A stretch of DNA of 64,000 bases from Branchipolynoe longqiensis (Eukaryota > Annelida > Polychaeta > Phyllodocida > Polynoidae): positions 9,162,963 through 9,226,962 of the forward strand of contig CM059194.1 of the NCBI GenBank assembly GCA_030323885.1. Direction: 5' to 3'. The position numbers and the translations under genes were made by a program. Positions within the stretch are counted from its first letter, which is position 1; the number at the start of each line of letters is the position of its first letter. A model generated the notes under the pieces. It worked only from the letters and a program-made list of their open reading frames with translations. It was not told where the DNA came from and ran no database searches. This document shows, piece by piece, positions 20,701-27,292 of this stretch.

Positions 20701-22743
20701 ATATCAGGCGACTTTAAAAAAAGGTTGTGTCCGTTTTGTGACGAACCTGACTACAACCAGTCAATTATTTGAACGTGCTAAATCCTAATTAACTTTAAAA
20801 AAGATATTTTTGTGATGAAAATGTCTATTTAACATGGAAACTTTATTTTCTTGAAGCAAATGTGAATCATTGGTTGATTTTCAGTGGGTTTTGACATTTG
20901 GTGTCCATGTCGTGAATGTCTCACTTTTGGTCACCAATGCCATATTTTAACATATATAGAAGCTGAGCACGAGCACATTTAATGGACCGTCTTTGGTTAT
21001 TGTTAGAGGTGCTGCCAGAGCCTCAATGTGGTTGCACAGTAGGCCAAATTCTAGCCTCAGGCGGATCCGTCGGAGTATATAGAGCTTTAGGAGCCGCCCT
21101 GCCACGGCTGTATGGGGGTGGGGTGGTATATGAATTTTCAGTCTCAGTGGGGTAATTGTGCAGATACCAATTTCAAACACCACAAGTACATATGTATATT
21201 CCCCTATGTATTGAACACTCCATAATTAGTAGTCTAATTGAACTGATCTGGTGATGGAAAATAATGTATAATCTTATGCATGTTTTAGTAGTAAAATTTC
21301 AATCTAAGAATAGGCAGAACTATTGGAATTAACTTTGGAGATATTTTTATGTGCACACTGAAATGCTGAGTATGTCTAATGAGTGAATCAGTCATTATCT
21401 GAGTTGGATGAGTACGATAAAAAAAAATCTAGGTAATGTGATGCTTTCATCTGGCCCCGTATGCACGAATCGTGTTAGGGCCGTAACCACGGTTTGGCTA
21501 GCTCCACATGGCTAACGGTGAAAAATCCGCATGCATGAATCAGTGCCAGCGCTAGCCGCCGACCCTAGCCTAGGCTAAGCTACCCTACTTTCAAGTCAGG
21601 TTTAACTACTAGCCTCGCCGGTTAGTGTGCGTGTGTGGGTCTCAATCTATTCAATGCTATCATATTTAACAGAATTACATACTCAATAAGTGAAATTTGA
21701 TAAAAAAATTAACCCTAAATTCGAACCGATATTAACGCAGCAGCTACATCGGCGGGGATATCAATATTGTCGAATCGACGAATGTAAAGTAAACAAATCG
21801 CCGCCGCCGCTTCGACGTCGATATCCATACTGTCACATATCAACAAAACACATCACCGCCCCCGCCGAATCAGCGGCAATATATTAGGCCCAAATCTATT
21901 CAATGCTATCATATTTGACAGAATTACATATCATAAACGTGATATCTTATCAATTCGAACCGATATAAACGCTGCCACTGCATTGGTGGCGTTATTCATA
22001 TTGTCGAATCGAGGGAATTCCCAAATCTATAAATAACTTCACGGTTAGCTACCCGCCCCAGCTTGTACATTGGTGCAAACGGCTTGACCTAATTAACCAA
22101 GGCCCTCCTAGCGGCGGATAGCTACCCCAGAGCTAGCGCCTAGCACCGGCTAAGCCTAACTCTGATTCATGCATACGGGCCCATATAATGCAGCTTTAAG
22201 CTATTGACCTTTGATCACTAACTGAATCAAATTTTCGAAACAAAAGCGATTACTTAAATTTGACCCCACATATTGAATGAACAATGGTTGGTGCATGTAA
22301 GACAATATTAAATTTGCAGTCTGATAAAGCATCATATTTTCGATAAAAGCATAACATTTTCCAATGCAAAGCACTTATCTAGATTTGAATCTACAAATCC
22401 AACTTGGACACTGATGCACTTATAGCTAAACAGAAAGGAAAACTAAGTCAATTTAATAGAACCCGTTACTGCTGAATCCTATGAGGTAGTTTTGACAAAC
22501 AAATATTAATTTTGCATGTTTACACTTCAAGTATCTCCTAAGTTAGTCATTTTAAAACAAAGTTAATTCAAACTAAAGTATTATAGATTATAACGATCAA
22601 CCTAATACATGTATATATATTTTTGTAATGACAGAAACTCAAAGCCACCTGACTATGCGACTTTACTAGAATCTATTTGATGGTGTCTGTGATACTTTCA
22701 GGTATCCTGGATCATTCTCTACTCTGCCATACACTTTGACTGA
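2678..22743 (+). CDS. RAB5IF: RAB5IF (C20orf24/OPTI) orthologue, four coding exons
   Basis: Coding exons 2678-2782, 14693-14796, 16204-16333 and 22702-22743 join in phase (phases 0, 2, 0) to about 126 codons, close to the usual family length of about 130. Diagnostic stretches are DEFLDVIYWLRQII (exon 2), VDEEEYGG and KEGLMTSFSSFM (exon 3), and WIILYSAIHFD at the C terminus (exon 4). These align without gaps to my memory of the human protein. Exon 2, exon 3 and the C terminus each carry a hydrophobic helix, so it is a small multipass ER membrane protein. The human protein is the partner of TMCO1 in the GEL insertase of the multipass translocon, and has also been described as a RAB5-interacting and respirasome-assembly factor. 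Intron 1 (about 11.9 kb) and intron 3 (about 6.4 kb) are packed with transposons. A transcript or protein alignment would confirm the exon joins. Confidence 0.92.
2813..3498. mobile_element. DNA transposon with subterminal motif arrays
   Basis: The ends are inverted repeats of about 26 bp beginning CCGGTGTAG (2813) and ending CTACACCGG (3498). Inside each end lies a cluster of about eight or nine copies of a 14-bp motif, GTTCAAAACACTAC, in both orientations (about 2826-2970 and 3310-3495). Such arrays are typical transposase-binding subterminal repeats. The core carries a minisatellite of about 43 bp (about 2990-3170) and an internally deleted SINE-1 fragment (3171-3270). I could not identify a target duplication or a superfamily. 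Confidence 0.75.
3517..4137. mobile_element. MITE with perfect 36-bp TIR and 7-bp duplication
   Basis: The 36-bp terminal inverted repeats beginning CAGAGAGCGTGTATATAAAC are identical at both ends. They are flanked by ACTAGAG on each side (3510-3516 and 4138-4144). The CAG start and 7-bp duplication suggest a hAT- or P-like element. The interior holds two copies, about 206 bp apart, of a repeat running about 3617-4045. The same repeat occurs three or more times in the reverse orientation at about 59155-59772 inside an unrelated element. Identical ends suggest recent activity. No ORF. Confidence 0.85.
4138..4680. other. Intronic DNA, no gene seen
   Basis: A/T-rich intron 1 sequence. The only recognisable item is a short diverged match at about 4620-4680 (containing GCGGCTGCCATCTTG) to the TTAA element at 20181-20713. 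No exon of RAB5IF is expected here and none is seen. Confidence 0.5.
4680..6655 (-). pseudogene. CR1/L2-like non-LTR retrotransposon, truncated and decayed
   Basis: Reverse-strand coding runs from about 6655 to 4874 in two long open stretches (6515-5718 and 5515-4874). The first holds reverse transcriptase fingers and palm: AGPDGFPAILLKHC, KNYRPISLTSHI, NPSQHGFRSVRSC and YLDFAKAFDKVDH. The second is the RT thumb and C-terminal region ending near IPDEPQIPGYTQLTQADSNS, a common end in CR1/L2-like elements of marine invertebrates. Between them an internal deletion has removed the catalytic YxDD box, and stops occur near 5716 and 5530. The endonuclease is missing (5' truncation). It cannot be active. 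It lies antisense in RAB5IF intron 1. Confidence 0.88.
6952..9671 (-). pseudogene. Decayed intronless transposase-like ORF
   Basis: Reading right to left, successive open pieces join into one long protein. It has a basic start (MPPKKRRRG), a Cys pair (CARCSVLRGR), a coiled coil (about 9030-8820), then IGFDATMQERVHVNAVHI, SDRVVSNHAAI, CHLHPLDTIASSA, RGNRLHVIFHLSG, and a C-terminal part with VVGMFSAAQQRAP. This spacing (Asp in a beta strand, SD motif, C-x-x-H insert) resembles the RNase H-fold core of hAT-type transposases, but I do not recognise the family. Frameshifts lie near 9035, 8820 and 8345. In-frame TGA codons lie near 8810, 8075, 8000 and 7885. At least the one before YRGNRLH sits where Arg would be likely, consistent with CGA-to-TGA decay. 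It is antisense in RAB5IF intron 1. Confidence 0.7.
9692..10040. mobile_element. TTAA MITE family A, copy 1
   Basis: The TIRs read AGCTGCATAGTCTGATG from the left and CATTAGACTATCCAACT at the right, with TTAA at 9688-9691 and 10041-10044. Body 349 bp, A/T-rich and non-coding. It is about 80% similar by eye to the copies at 41132-41472 and 22312-22661. The TTAA target suggests mobilisation by a piggyBac- or Kolobok-type transposase. It sits just upstream of the start of the decayed transposase ORF. Confidence 0.85.
10375..10490 (-). other. Possible lone first exon and promoter (weak)
   Basis: On the - strand an ATG at 10490 opens about 38 codons (MPRVNLFLNYSFFLVWEEF...) that run into a good donor, CAG|GTATGT, at about 10375. 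Upstream (10540-10600) there are two ATTGG/CCAAT-type boxes. This could be a first exon for the transposase-like ORF at 9671, with the MITE at 9692-10040 in the intron, or it could be chance. The protein is not recognised. Confidence 0.25.
10640..11470. other. Intronic DNA, no gene seen
   Basis: A/T-rich sequence. A block at about 10855-11050 (containing GCTTTAGCATT and AAATCTAGATATTTAGT) recurs, diverged, at about 11250-11420, which suggests an old duplicated transposon. No coding potential was found. Confidence 0.4.
11489..11817 (+). mobile_element. tRNA-derived SINE family 1, full length, 14-bp TSD
   Basis: A perfect 14-bp duplication TATAACACTGAAAC flanks the body (11475-11488 and 11818-11831). 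The 5' head is tRNA-like, with an A-box region TGGCCTAATCGGTAGAGCG and a B-box region GTTTGGTTCCC. The body includes GGCATTAATAGGATAGGGC and ends ATGACCTTAGATGTTGC before an (AAC)n tail. This copy defines the ends of the family. Other copies or pieces lie at 3171, 16843/18495, 33126 (chimeric), 33696, 37555, 43309/44051, 47216, 54800, 56928, 57925, 60226 and 63200. Confidence 0.95.
12241..14425. mobile_element. Large non-autonomous DNA transposon with about 55-bp TIRs
   Basis: The left end (12241-12303) and the reverse complement of the right end (about 14360-14425) are about 80% alike over about 55 bp. Shared blocks include GTTTAAAACCTAC and CTGCGCATGCGT. No transposase ORF remains; the interior is low-complexity G- and T-rich sequence plus a nested TTAA element at 12734-13277. 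No clear target duplication is visible. It ends about 270 bp before RAB5IF exon 2. Confidence 0.65.
12734..13277. mobile_element. TTAA MITE family B, copy 1 (nested)
   Basis: The ends read AGTCGCCGGGTATACC and, from the other side, AGGGACCCGGTATAGG. TTAA lies at 12730-12733 and 13278-13281. The 544-bp body is non-coding. It is homologous in inverse orientation to 20181-20713. Confidence 0.85.
14693..14796 (+). CDS. RAB5IF: RAB5IF exon 2
   Basis: The acceptor TTCTTGTCCAG precedes 104 coding bases, DEFLDVIYWLRQIIGVVIGI then VWGVVPLKGLIGII plus two bases of the next codon. The donor is GTGCGT, weaker than consensus, but it alone keeps the ungapped match across the exon 2/3 junction. It encodes the first membrane helix. 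A MITE starts about 20 bp past the donor. Confidence 0.92.
14817..15517. mobile_element. MITE family C (TGGGTC ends), copy 1
   Basis: The left end TGGGTCATTCTCTGAAAC mirrors the right end AAGAGAACGACCCA. The 700-bp body is A/T-rich and non-coding, and contains a pogo-type MITE (15176-15317). Homologous ends and interiors occur at 60667-61931 and at about 35678-37007. Confidence 0.8.
15176..15317. mobile_element. pogo/Tigger-type MITE, copy 1 (nested)
   Basis: 142 bp with TIRs CAGTAAAACCTCCCTAACC and the mirrored GAGAGGTTTTACTG, flanked by TA on both sides. The CAGTAAAACCTC terminus and TA target are typical of Tc1/mariner pogo-group MITEs. Copies lie at 33483-33643 and 37014-37217. Confidence 0.9.
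15740..16150. other. Intron 2 sequence, no gene seen
   Basis: A/T-rich. It includes an old diverged piece resembling a SINE head around 15970-16040 (CTACCAAAACGGAAGACGGA, then GGCCGTCCCGTCTG), which matches the tRNA-like head of SINE family 1 on the - strand. Nothing coding is seen. Confidence 0.5.
16204..16333 (+). CDS. RAB5IF: RAB5IF exon 3
   Basis: The acceptor GTCGTTTCAG and the donor ATG|GTGAGT bound 130 bases. One base completes a codon from exon 2, followed by 43 codons with FIAINMLIVYIYF (membrane helix), VDEEEYGG and KEGLMTSFSSFM. The DEEEYGG and KEG-MTSF motifs are the most conserved part of the family. Confidence 0.94.
16408..16480 (-). repeat. tRNA-like sequence, probably a SINE head or tRNA pseudogene
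   Basis: The reverse strand folds as 73 nt with a 7-bp acceptor stem (GCCTAGG with TCTAGGC), a 4-bp D stem with a GG-containing loop, and a T arm with a perfect TTCGAAT loop. The anticodon stem has two mismatches and position 33 is C, so a functional tRNA is unlikely. No SINE body was recognised beside it. Confidence 0.55.
16843..16879 (+). mobile_element. SINE-1 3' piece, left of inserted LINE
   Basis: CCTGATATGACCTTAGATAT is the 3' end of SINE family 1. The copy is cut after GCCAG by the LINE tail (CATCATCATCATG). Its last part (ACTCCAACAACCAACCAAC type) resumes at about 18495-18520 on the far side of the LINE. GTACAT occurs at both junctions (16874-16879 and 18494-18499), consistent with a target duplication. 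Confidence 0.75.
16880..18494 (-). pseudogene. RTE-like non-LTR retrotransposon, 5'-truncated
   Basis: On the - strand the RT domain starts mid-fingers (GKAPGSDGIPAEVW) and continues through GNQSTVDMIFCLRQLQEKC, AFVDFIKAFDTV, GVKQGCVLSPTLFSIFLSAM and the catalytic FADDSALVAHS. It then runs through thumb motifs (LLYGAEAWT) to the C terminus (RKRGCPRLRFKDTTKRNLKL). Its 3' tail is (ATG)n. Defects are TGA near 18303, TAG near 17798, a frameshift near 17400 and TAG near 17070. The APE endonuclease is absent. The product would copy element RNA by target-primed reverse transcription. It is inactive, and is inserted in a SINE in RAB5IF intron 3, antisense to the gene. Confidence 0.9.
18652..19743. 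mobile_element. TTAA MITE family A copy, split by a Harbinger-like MITE
   Basis: The left part at 18652-18728 (AAGTTGCACAGTCCGATGAA) and the right part from 19352, starting TTAGATACTGGTGCG and ending CGGATTATGCGACTTTAA, match consecutive parts of family A. The element at 18729-19351 lies between them. A further unexplained segment lies at about 19395-19590. Confidence 0.65.
18729..19351. mobile_element. Harbinger-like MITE family H, copy 1
   Basis: 623 bp. The ends read AGGGCCTGTCACACTACGAC and, mirrored, AGGGGCAGTCACACTACGAC. They are flanked by TAA (18726-18728) and TTA (19352-19354), a TWA target typical of PIF/Harbinger. The interior is a dense series of degenerate CGTATG/ACGTA-type words in both orientations. 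The same length (623 bp) occurs in the copy at 34909-35531. Confidence 0.85.
20181..20713. mobile_element. TTAA MITE family B, copy 2
   Basis: 533 bp, the reverse complement of 12734-13277 with moderate divergence. TTAA lies at 20177-20180 and 20714-20717. The ends are ACGGACCCGGTATAGG and a mirrored AAGTCGCCTGATATACC. Non-coding. Confidence 0.85.
20720..21450. other. Intron 3 sequence, no gene seen
   Basis: A/T-rich with no recognised repeat. A 78-codon open frame on the - strand (21183-20947) has no family-like features and I regard it as chance. Confidence 0.4.
21453..22182. mobile_element. DNA transposon family G (GGSCCCGTATGC ends), copy 1
   Basis: 730 bp. The left end GGCCCCGTATGCACGAATC mirrors the right end GATTCATGCATACGGGCCC. 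The interior contains two copies of a repeat of about 200-300 bp with ATTCAATGCTATCATATTT and TATTGTCGAATCGA. The same interior occurs in 48535-49267 and in the unrelated-ended 482-1062. No target duplication was identified. Confidence 0.8.
22312..22661. mobile_element. TTAA MITE family A, diverged copy
   Basis: TTAA at 22308-22311 is followed by a decayed left end (ATTTGCAGTCTGATAAAGC). The right end CTGACTATGCGACTTTA is well kept. Interior order matches 41132-41472. It lies immediately before RAB5IF exon 4, and its right TIR ends about 40 bp before the splice acceptor. Confidence 0.8.
22702..22743 (+). CDS. RAB5IF: RAB5IF exon 4 (last coding exon)
   Basis: The acceptor ATACTTTCAG is followed by 13 codons (VSWIILYSAIHFD) and TGA. 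The human protein ends with a nearly identical string. The exon then continues as a GC-rich 3'UTR. A canonical AATAAA at 23143-23148 would place the transcript end near 23.16 kb. Confidence 0.93.
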   Translation, partial: VSWIILYSAIHFD

Positions 22744-23142
22744 CCCCCGCACACGCCGCCGGACCTCGTGTTCCCGCCCACCCTTCCCTCTCATCACCCA
22801 CCCACAGCCAGCAGCGGCCTGACGGGGCGGTCACCCCACTGATCGCCGACTGCCCTCACCCTGCCGGGCGGGCTGGCTGCAGGAGGGAACCGTGGCACAA
22901 ACCGACGCGGCCTGGGATCTGGGTGACCGACCACTGGCTGCAGGGTGGTGTGTGCAGACATGATACTGACGTCACATCCTGTACTGAGCTGAGAACGAGG
23001 CTGGAGTAGTACAGAGGTGGGCCAGGTGTTGAAAGTAGGTCATGGCCTGTTGGGTACAGGAAACTCGGAAGGAATGAGACATACTTAAAACTGAGACCGG
23101 TTTGTGTAAGCTGCTACAGTTGCCAATCATGCACGCCAAAAT

Positions 23143-23148
23143 AATAAA
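23143..23148 (+). promoter_or_regulatory. RAB5IF: Candidate poly(A) signal of RAB5IF
   Basis: AATAAA lies 400 bp past the stop codon, the first canonical hexamer I found on the + strand after exon 4. It is not confirmed by transcript data. Confidence 0.45.
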
Positions 23149-23939
23149 TTTACACATAATTTGAAATGTCTAAGACTGAAATTACAATTTGAAGATTGCG
23201 ACTTGAATTGGTTTCATGGCCAGTTATCTGGACTGTATGGTGTTACATCTGAAGACAAACTGGTCAGTTTTTCTAATTATGTCACTGAAAAGCTTAAGAT
23301 TGTTCAATAATTTTGAGGTTATTTTATTATCTAGTGGTGTGCCGCTGCGATCATGGTGAAGAGGCACCCTATTGGATATTCCTAATGTATACCACCAGTG
23401 ACACAAAGTATTTCTTTCAAAAATAGATGTATGTACAAAGTGAAATACTGATTTTGTCTCAATTTGTTATAGCATGAAGTAACGTGAATCCACGTGTCAA
23501 TCTTTGTTTTAATTATTGGTTAATCTAATTAAATGTTAATCTGGAGACGTCATGAACTTATCATGAGGACTTTGAAGCTAGAATTGTTTGTATATACGAT
23601 ACATATATATTTATAATGCGAAAATTCTTGTACGATGGTCAGCAAATCAAGAATGAATGAATGCATGCATGCAAGTTTTGTTAGCGATTTTTGATTGGAT
23701 TGCTAGACTACAATACATGAATGGTTCATCACCATTGTCATTGAATTTGAAATGTTTCCTGCTTAAAATTTACAGATATTTTTCTAATCGGATTAACTGA
23801 AAGCTCATTTGGTAGGTAGACCTCAATCACATCAAATTTGGTAAACCCAGTGAGAAAAGAAATTACTCGTTTAGTTAAAATCCACATTTAGTATGACACT
23901 TGTTTAACACCACCCACCATCTTACAGTAAGTCGGCTAT

Positions 23940-23959
23940 GGGGGGGGGGGGGGGGGGGG
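23940..23959 (+). repeat. G homopolymer (20 nt)
   Basis: An uninterrupted G run, one of several in the window (also 36266-36284, 53973-54001 and 62640-62653). It could form a G-quadruplex, and its length may be unreliable in the assembly. Confidence 0.9.
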
Positions 23960-23962
23960 TCA

Positions 23963-24264
23963 TAGTTTAGATCAGCGGTTCCCAAAGTAAAGTTAAATAA
24001 ATGTAAGTTGACAGATTGAGGCATTTATTCACCATGCAGTCAGAGCGATTGAAATGGAAAAGGAACCCAAATACCGTTTCCTTTATTTGGATTAAAGAAT
24101 ATATATATACAGATAGTTTAGATCAGCGGTTCCCAAAGTAAAGTTAAATAAATGTAAGTCGACAGATTGAGGCATTTATTCACCATGCAGTCAGAGCGAT
24201 TGAAATGGAAAAGGAACCCAAATACCGTTTCCTTTATTTGGATTAAAGAATATATATATACTTG
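23963..24264. repeat. 151-bp tandem duplication carrying a hAT-like terminus
   Basis: Two near-identical units start at 23963 and 24114 with TAGTTTAGATCAGCGG. Each includes CAGCGGTTCCCAAAG, which resembles the end of hAT transposons. Downstream (about 24400-24440), GCCTCGCGACCTCC resembles sequence often seen near the other end of such elements. This is probably a hAT fragment with a duplicated left end. Confidence 0.65.
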
Positions 24265-24479
24265 CCCTGTCCATGTTCAGGAGACAAATAGTTGCAGCAA
24301 CTCATTACAGAGGCTTATTATTGCATGTCGAGAATATCCATAACTGGTTTTCTTTCTGGTAAGAATGTGCCACCTTAGACAAGATTTTTTTTTTTTCCCC
24401 CTGAAAAATGCCTCGCGACCTCCGAAATATTTTGTATGTAAAAGAAAACCTTGAAATAAAATATTAAAACTCAAAACAA

Positions 24480-25140
24480 TGCTTTCCCGCCTATTTCAAT
24501 GACCGACGAACTTCCATCACAACAATTTAAAAAAAAGTAATTGTAATGTTTTCTTGTTCAATTTCTAACTAGAAAGTGTGGTCTTCTCTACTTTCCCATT
24601 ATGCCTTTCTGATCATGGAAACCTGGAACAATGTTAATGGGTGGATGTTAAAGAAGTATTGGGTGGATGTTAAAGAAGTATTGTTTTATGTGGCCTTAAT
24701 AATCATTTGCCTGAACACTAAATTGAAATACCTTACTCAATTTAAAAACCCATTCTTTTATGGGGAGAAAATGTTAATATGAAATGCAGAGAAATGTATA
24801 ACCTAACTTCCCGATAGACGAGAATATGCTGAAAATATTAAGAACGATTAAAGAAAATGATGCAATGACGTTTATTACCTCCAACAGAAGCAGTGGTTGT
24901 TCAGATAAAGTGGGTGCACCAGCAAACTAGTAATGTCGCCATGAGGCCTACATGATGGGAGGGCATATAACCAACCATTCAACGTATCGATTCAGTGACA
25001 CTAAGACACGAGCTAAACCATTAAATACTTAAATCAATGTCAATTGGAACAGCGACTCAACTAGCCGTCTGAGGAGCACCTTTTGGCAGTGTGGTTGCAG
25101 TATAGTGCAGACCCATACCCATCGATTGCAGGTCAGACAA
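24480..25140. other. Intergenic, no gene seen
   Basis: A/T-rich DNA between the two convergent genes. A 27-bp direct repeat occurs at about 24636-24680 (two copies of GGGTGGATGTTAAAGAAGTA). No coding signal or recognised repeat family. Confidence 0.4.
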
Positions 25141-25147
25141 GTGTAGA

Positions 25148-25570
25148 TGTGTGGTGAACATGGTCACCGTCAGTTAGGTTTGTGGGTTGCTGATGACCTC
25201 AGGTCTCAAGACTCATGTAAACGTGTGAGCATGGTCACTATCAGCTAGGTTTGTGGGTTGCTGATCATGTGTAAGACAGATGAGTGGTGAACTTGGTCAA
25301 CATCAGTTAGGTTCGTGGGTTGCTGATGACCGGATGTCAAGACGCATCTAGATGTGTGGTCAACATGTCACTGTCAAGTAGGTTTGTGGGTTGCTGATGA
25401 CTGGAGGTAAAGACACCTAAGACATGTGTAGTGAACATGGTCACCATCAGGTAGGCTTGTGGGTTGCTGATTACTTGTGTAAGACAGATGTGCAGTGAAC
25501 TTGGTCACCATCAGCTAGGTTCGTGGGTTGCTGATGACTGTAGGTCGGATGTGTGGTGAACATGATCACG
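25148..25570. repeat. Minisatellite, about 65-75 bp period, six copies
   Basis: Each unit contains GTGAACATGGTCACCATCAG followed by TAGGTTTGTGGGTTGCTGAT, with variable spacer sequence. Six diverged copies are visible. No ORF crosses the array. It lies between the convergent RAB5IF and RBM12-like genes. Confidence 0.85.
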
Positions 25571-25789
25571 ACGGGTCTAAATCTGGAATATACTGCCTAT
25601 GCAAGTATGCCGCATGCACAGCATTCAGTGCCAGTCAGGGAACTACAAATACAGTTTATAACCATCCTCTGCTTACCAGATTGCTATTCACTGGCTTCCG
25701 TGTTTGGCAATAGATCTTGGTTTAAAGAAAGAAAGAAAGACCAAAAGAAAACGGGTTCACAAAATTCTCTTTCCAGGTAAGTTCTCAAA

Positions 25790-27014
25790 TTACTCCCGAT
25801 AACTAAACAGCTGACATCTTAAATCGCTTACGCTATTTCTCATTTTGTTCATAAGTAGCAGACTTGTTAGACTGCATCTATTGATTCCATAGCTTTCTAC
25901 TAGTGTGCCATCTTCAAGACGCTTGAAGCCAGTGAGACACTGCATCCGCAGCAGCTAACATATAACGCCACACACGCACCAGCCAACTTGTCACAGTACT
26001 TACTTCATAGAAATGGCACGCGGGTGTGCACTGTTTCAATTAGCTGTGTCCAGGCGAGTCCCATGATGGGACAGCTGTTGAAGTGAGAGTTGGTGTGATG
26101 TAATATGATAGTACATGTTCTTACCGCCTACGAGGTGACCATAGTAACAAATAATACTCAATAACGGTATTAGAAATATTAGTGCTTCTGTACGAGATCC
26201 CTTCTGGACGTCACTGGTAGAAATATAGATGTTTGTGAACCATTCCTACGATGCATACCAGATCTAAACGAGAATGTTTACAGACGGCTTATGTAGCTTG
26301 TAGTAAGCTATGAAATAAAGCTTGCTAAACTACTTTTACATGCTTAAATTCACAACACTGGTTTCCCATCAATAACTAGCACTAAGACGAATATAAAATA
26401 GACGATAAAGTTGGTAGGTTCAGTGAAAGGAAATGTAGTCAGAGCCTTGTGGCTGTGAACAGTATTATTTCAAATTAAAGCAATATTTGCTCAGCTTCAC
26501 AGATAAAATAACACTCGTAACGTCCAATTCCCCCAATTATGTACATATGTATAAACACAGTAAAAAGGAAATAATCGATACCCATCTCGAATATAATGTA
26601 GGTTTGTGTGGTCTGCTGCTGTGTACAAAGTAATAATAATGAGTCTGTAACCTAGATGCCCATGACTTCCTGTCTAGACAGCTGCGACTAAGAACAGTTA
26701 GAAGCCACATATCAGTGAAATCGGGACTCCACTTCCCAGGTGCACACTGGAACCAGCTTCCAATGTGGGACAGTCTTGGGGGGGGGGGTTCACAATAGCC
26801 CAAACAGCACACAAAGGGACGAGCTAGTTTAGGGTCTGTGTACTAGTCTTCATCGTCGACTTTTGCTGTAGACGACATGGTAGCGGTTGTATGATTGTAT
26901 CGTAGTCACACCTTCCGTCATTTGTTTCTCATTGGGCTGACATCATCGCTCCCCTTTTACGCCCGATGCAGACAATGACCCATCATGTATGGATACTTCG
27001 CGACTGTGAGCTCT
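25790..27014. other. Intergenic or 3'UTR of the RBM12-like gene
   Basis: No coding exon was recognised. The right edge (27015 leftward) may be a 3'UTR exon of the RBM12-like gene, preceded by an acceptor CTATACTTTTTAG. A 91-codon open frame at 26812-26537 (-) shows no known domain and is probably fortuitous. Confidence 0.4.
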
Positions 27015-27015
27015 C

Positions 27016-27288
27016 CTAAAAAGTATAGAAAACAGACTTTAACAAGCAGTAACATGAAACAATGATGAAGACTATACAGATGATATATGTGTAGGCTTAT
27101 ACATCCCTATTATCAATAATGAAATGGGAAGTGACTTTTCCCCACAATAAATCAATCAAATGCTCGCAAAAATAACCTTAAAATTTGCAGATCACCCCCC
27201 CAACAAATTTGCATTCTTGATTTATTGCTATCTGCATACGTCTATTTTGACTTACGATACTGTGCAATTTATTTACTGCTTAGCTTAC
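27016..27288 (-). other. Candidate 3'UTR intron of the RBM12-like gene
   Basis: On the - strand the stop TGA (27295-27293) is followed after four bases by CAG|GTAAGC, a strong donor (intron from 27288). A pyrimidine-rich acceptor TACTTTTTAG ends at 27016. The junction would lie only four bases after the stop, too close to trigger nonsense-mediated decay. AATAAA hexamers within this intron (27273-27268 and 27226-27221) could instead end the transcript early. Confidence 0.45.
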
Positions 27289-27292
27289 CTGT

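Noticed and set aside
25080..25570. CRISPR-like array
   Set aside because: The repeats are long, diverged, irregularly spaced and in animal DNA next to two metazoan genes; an ordinary minisatellite explains them.
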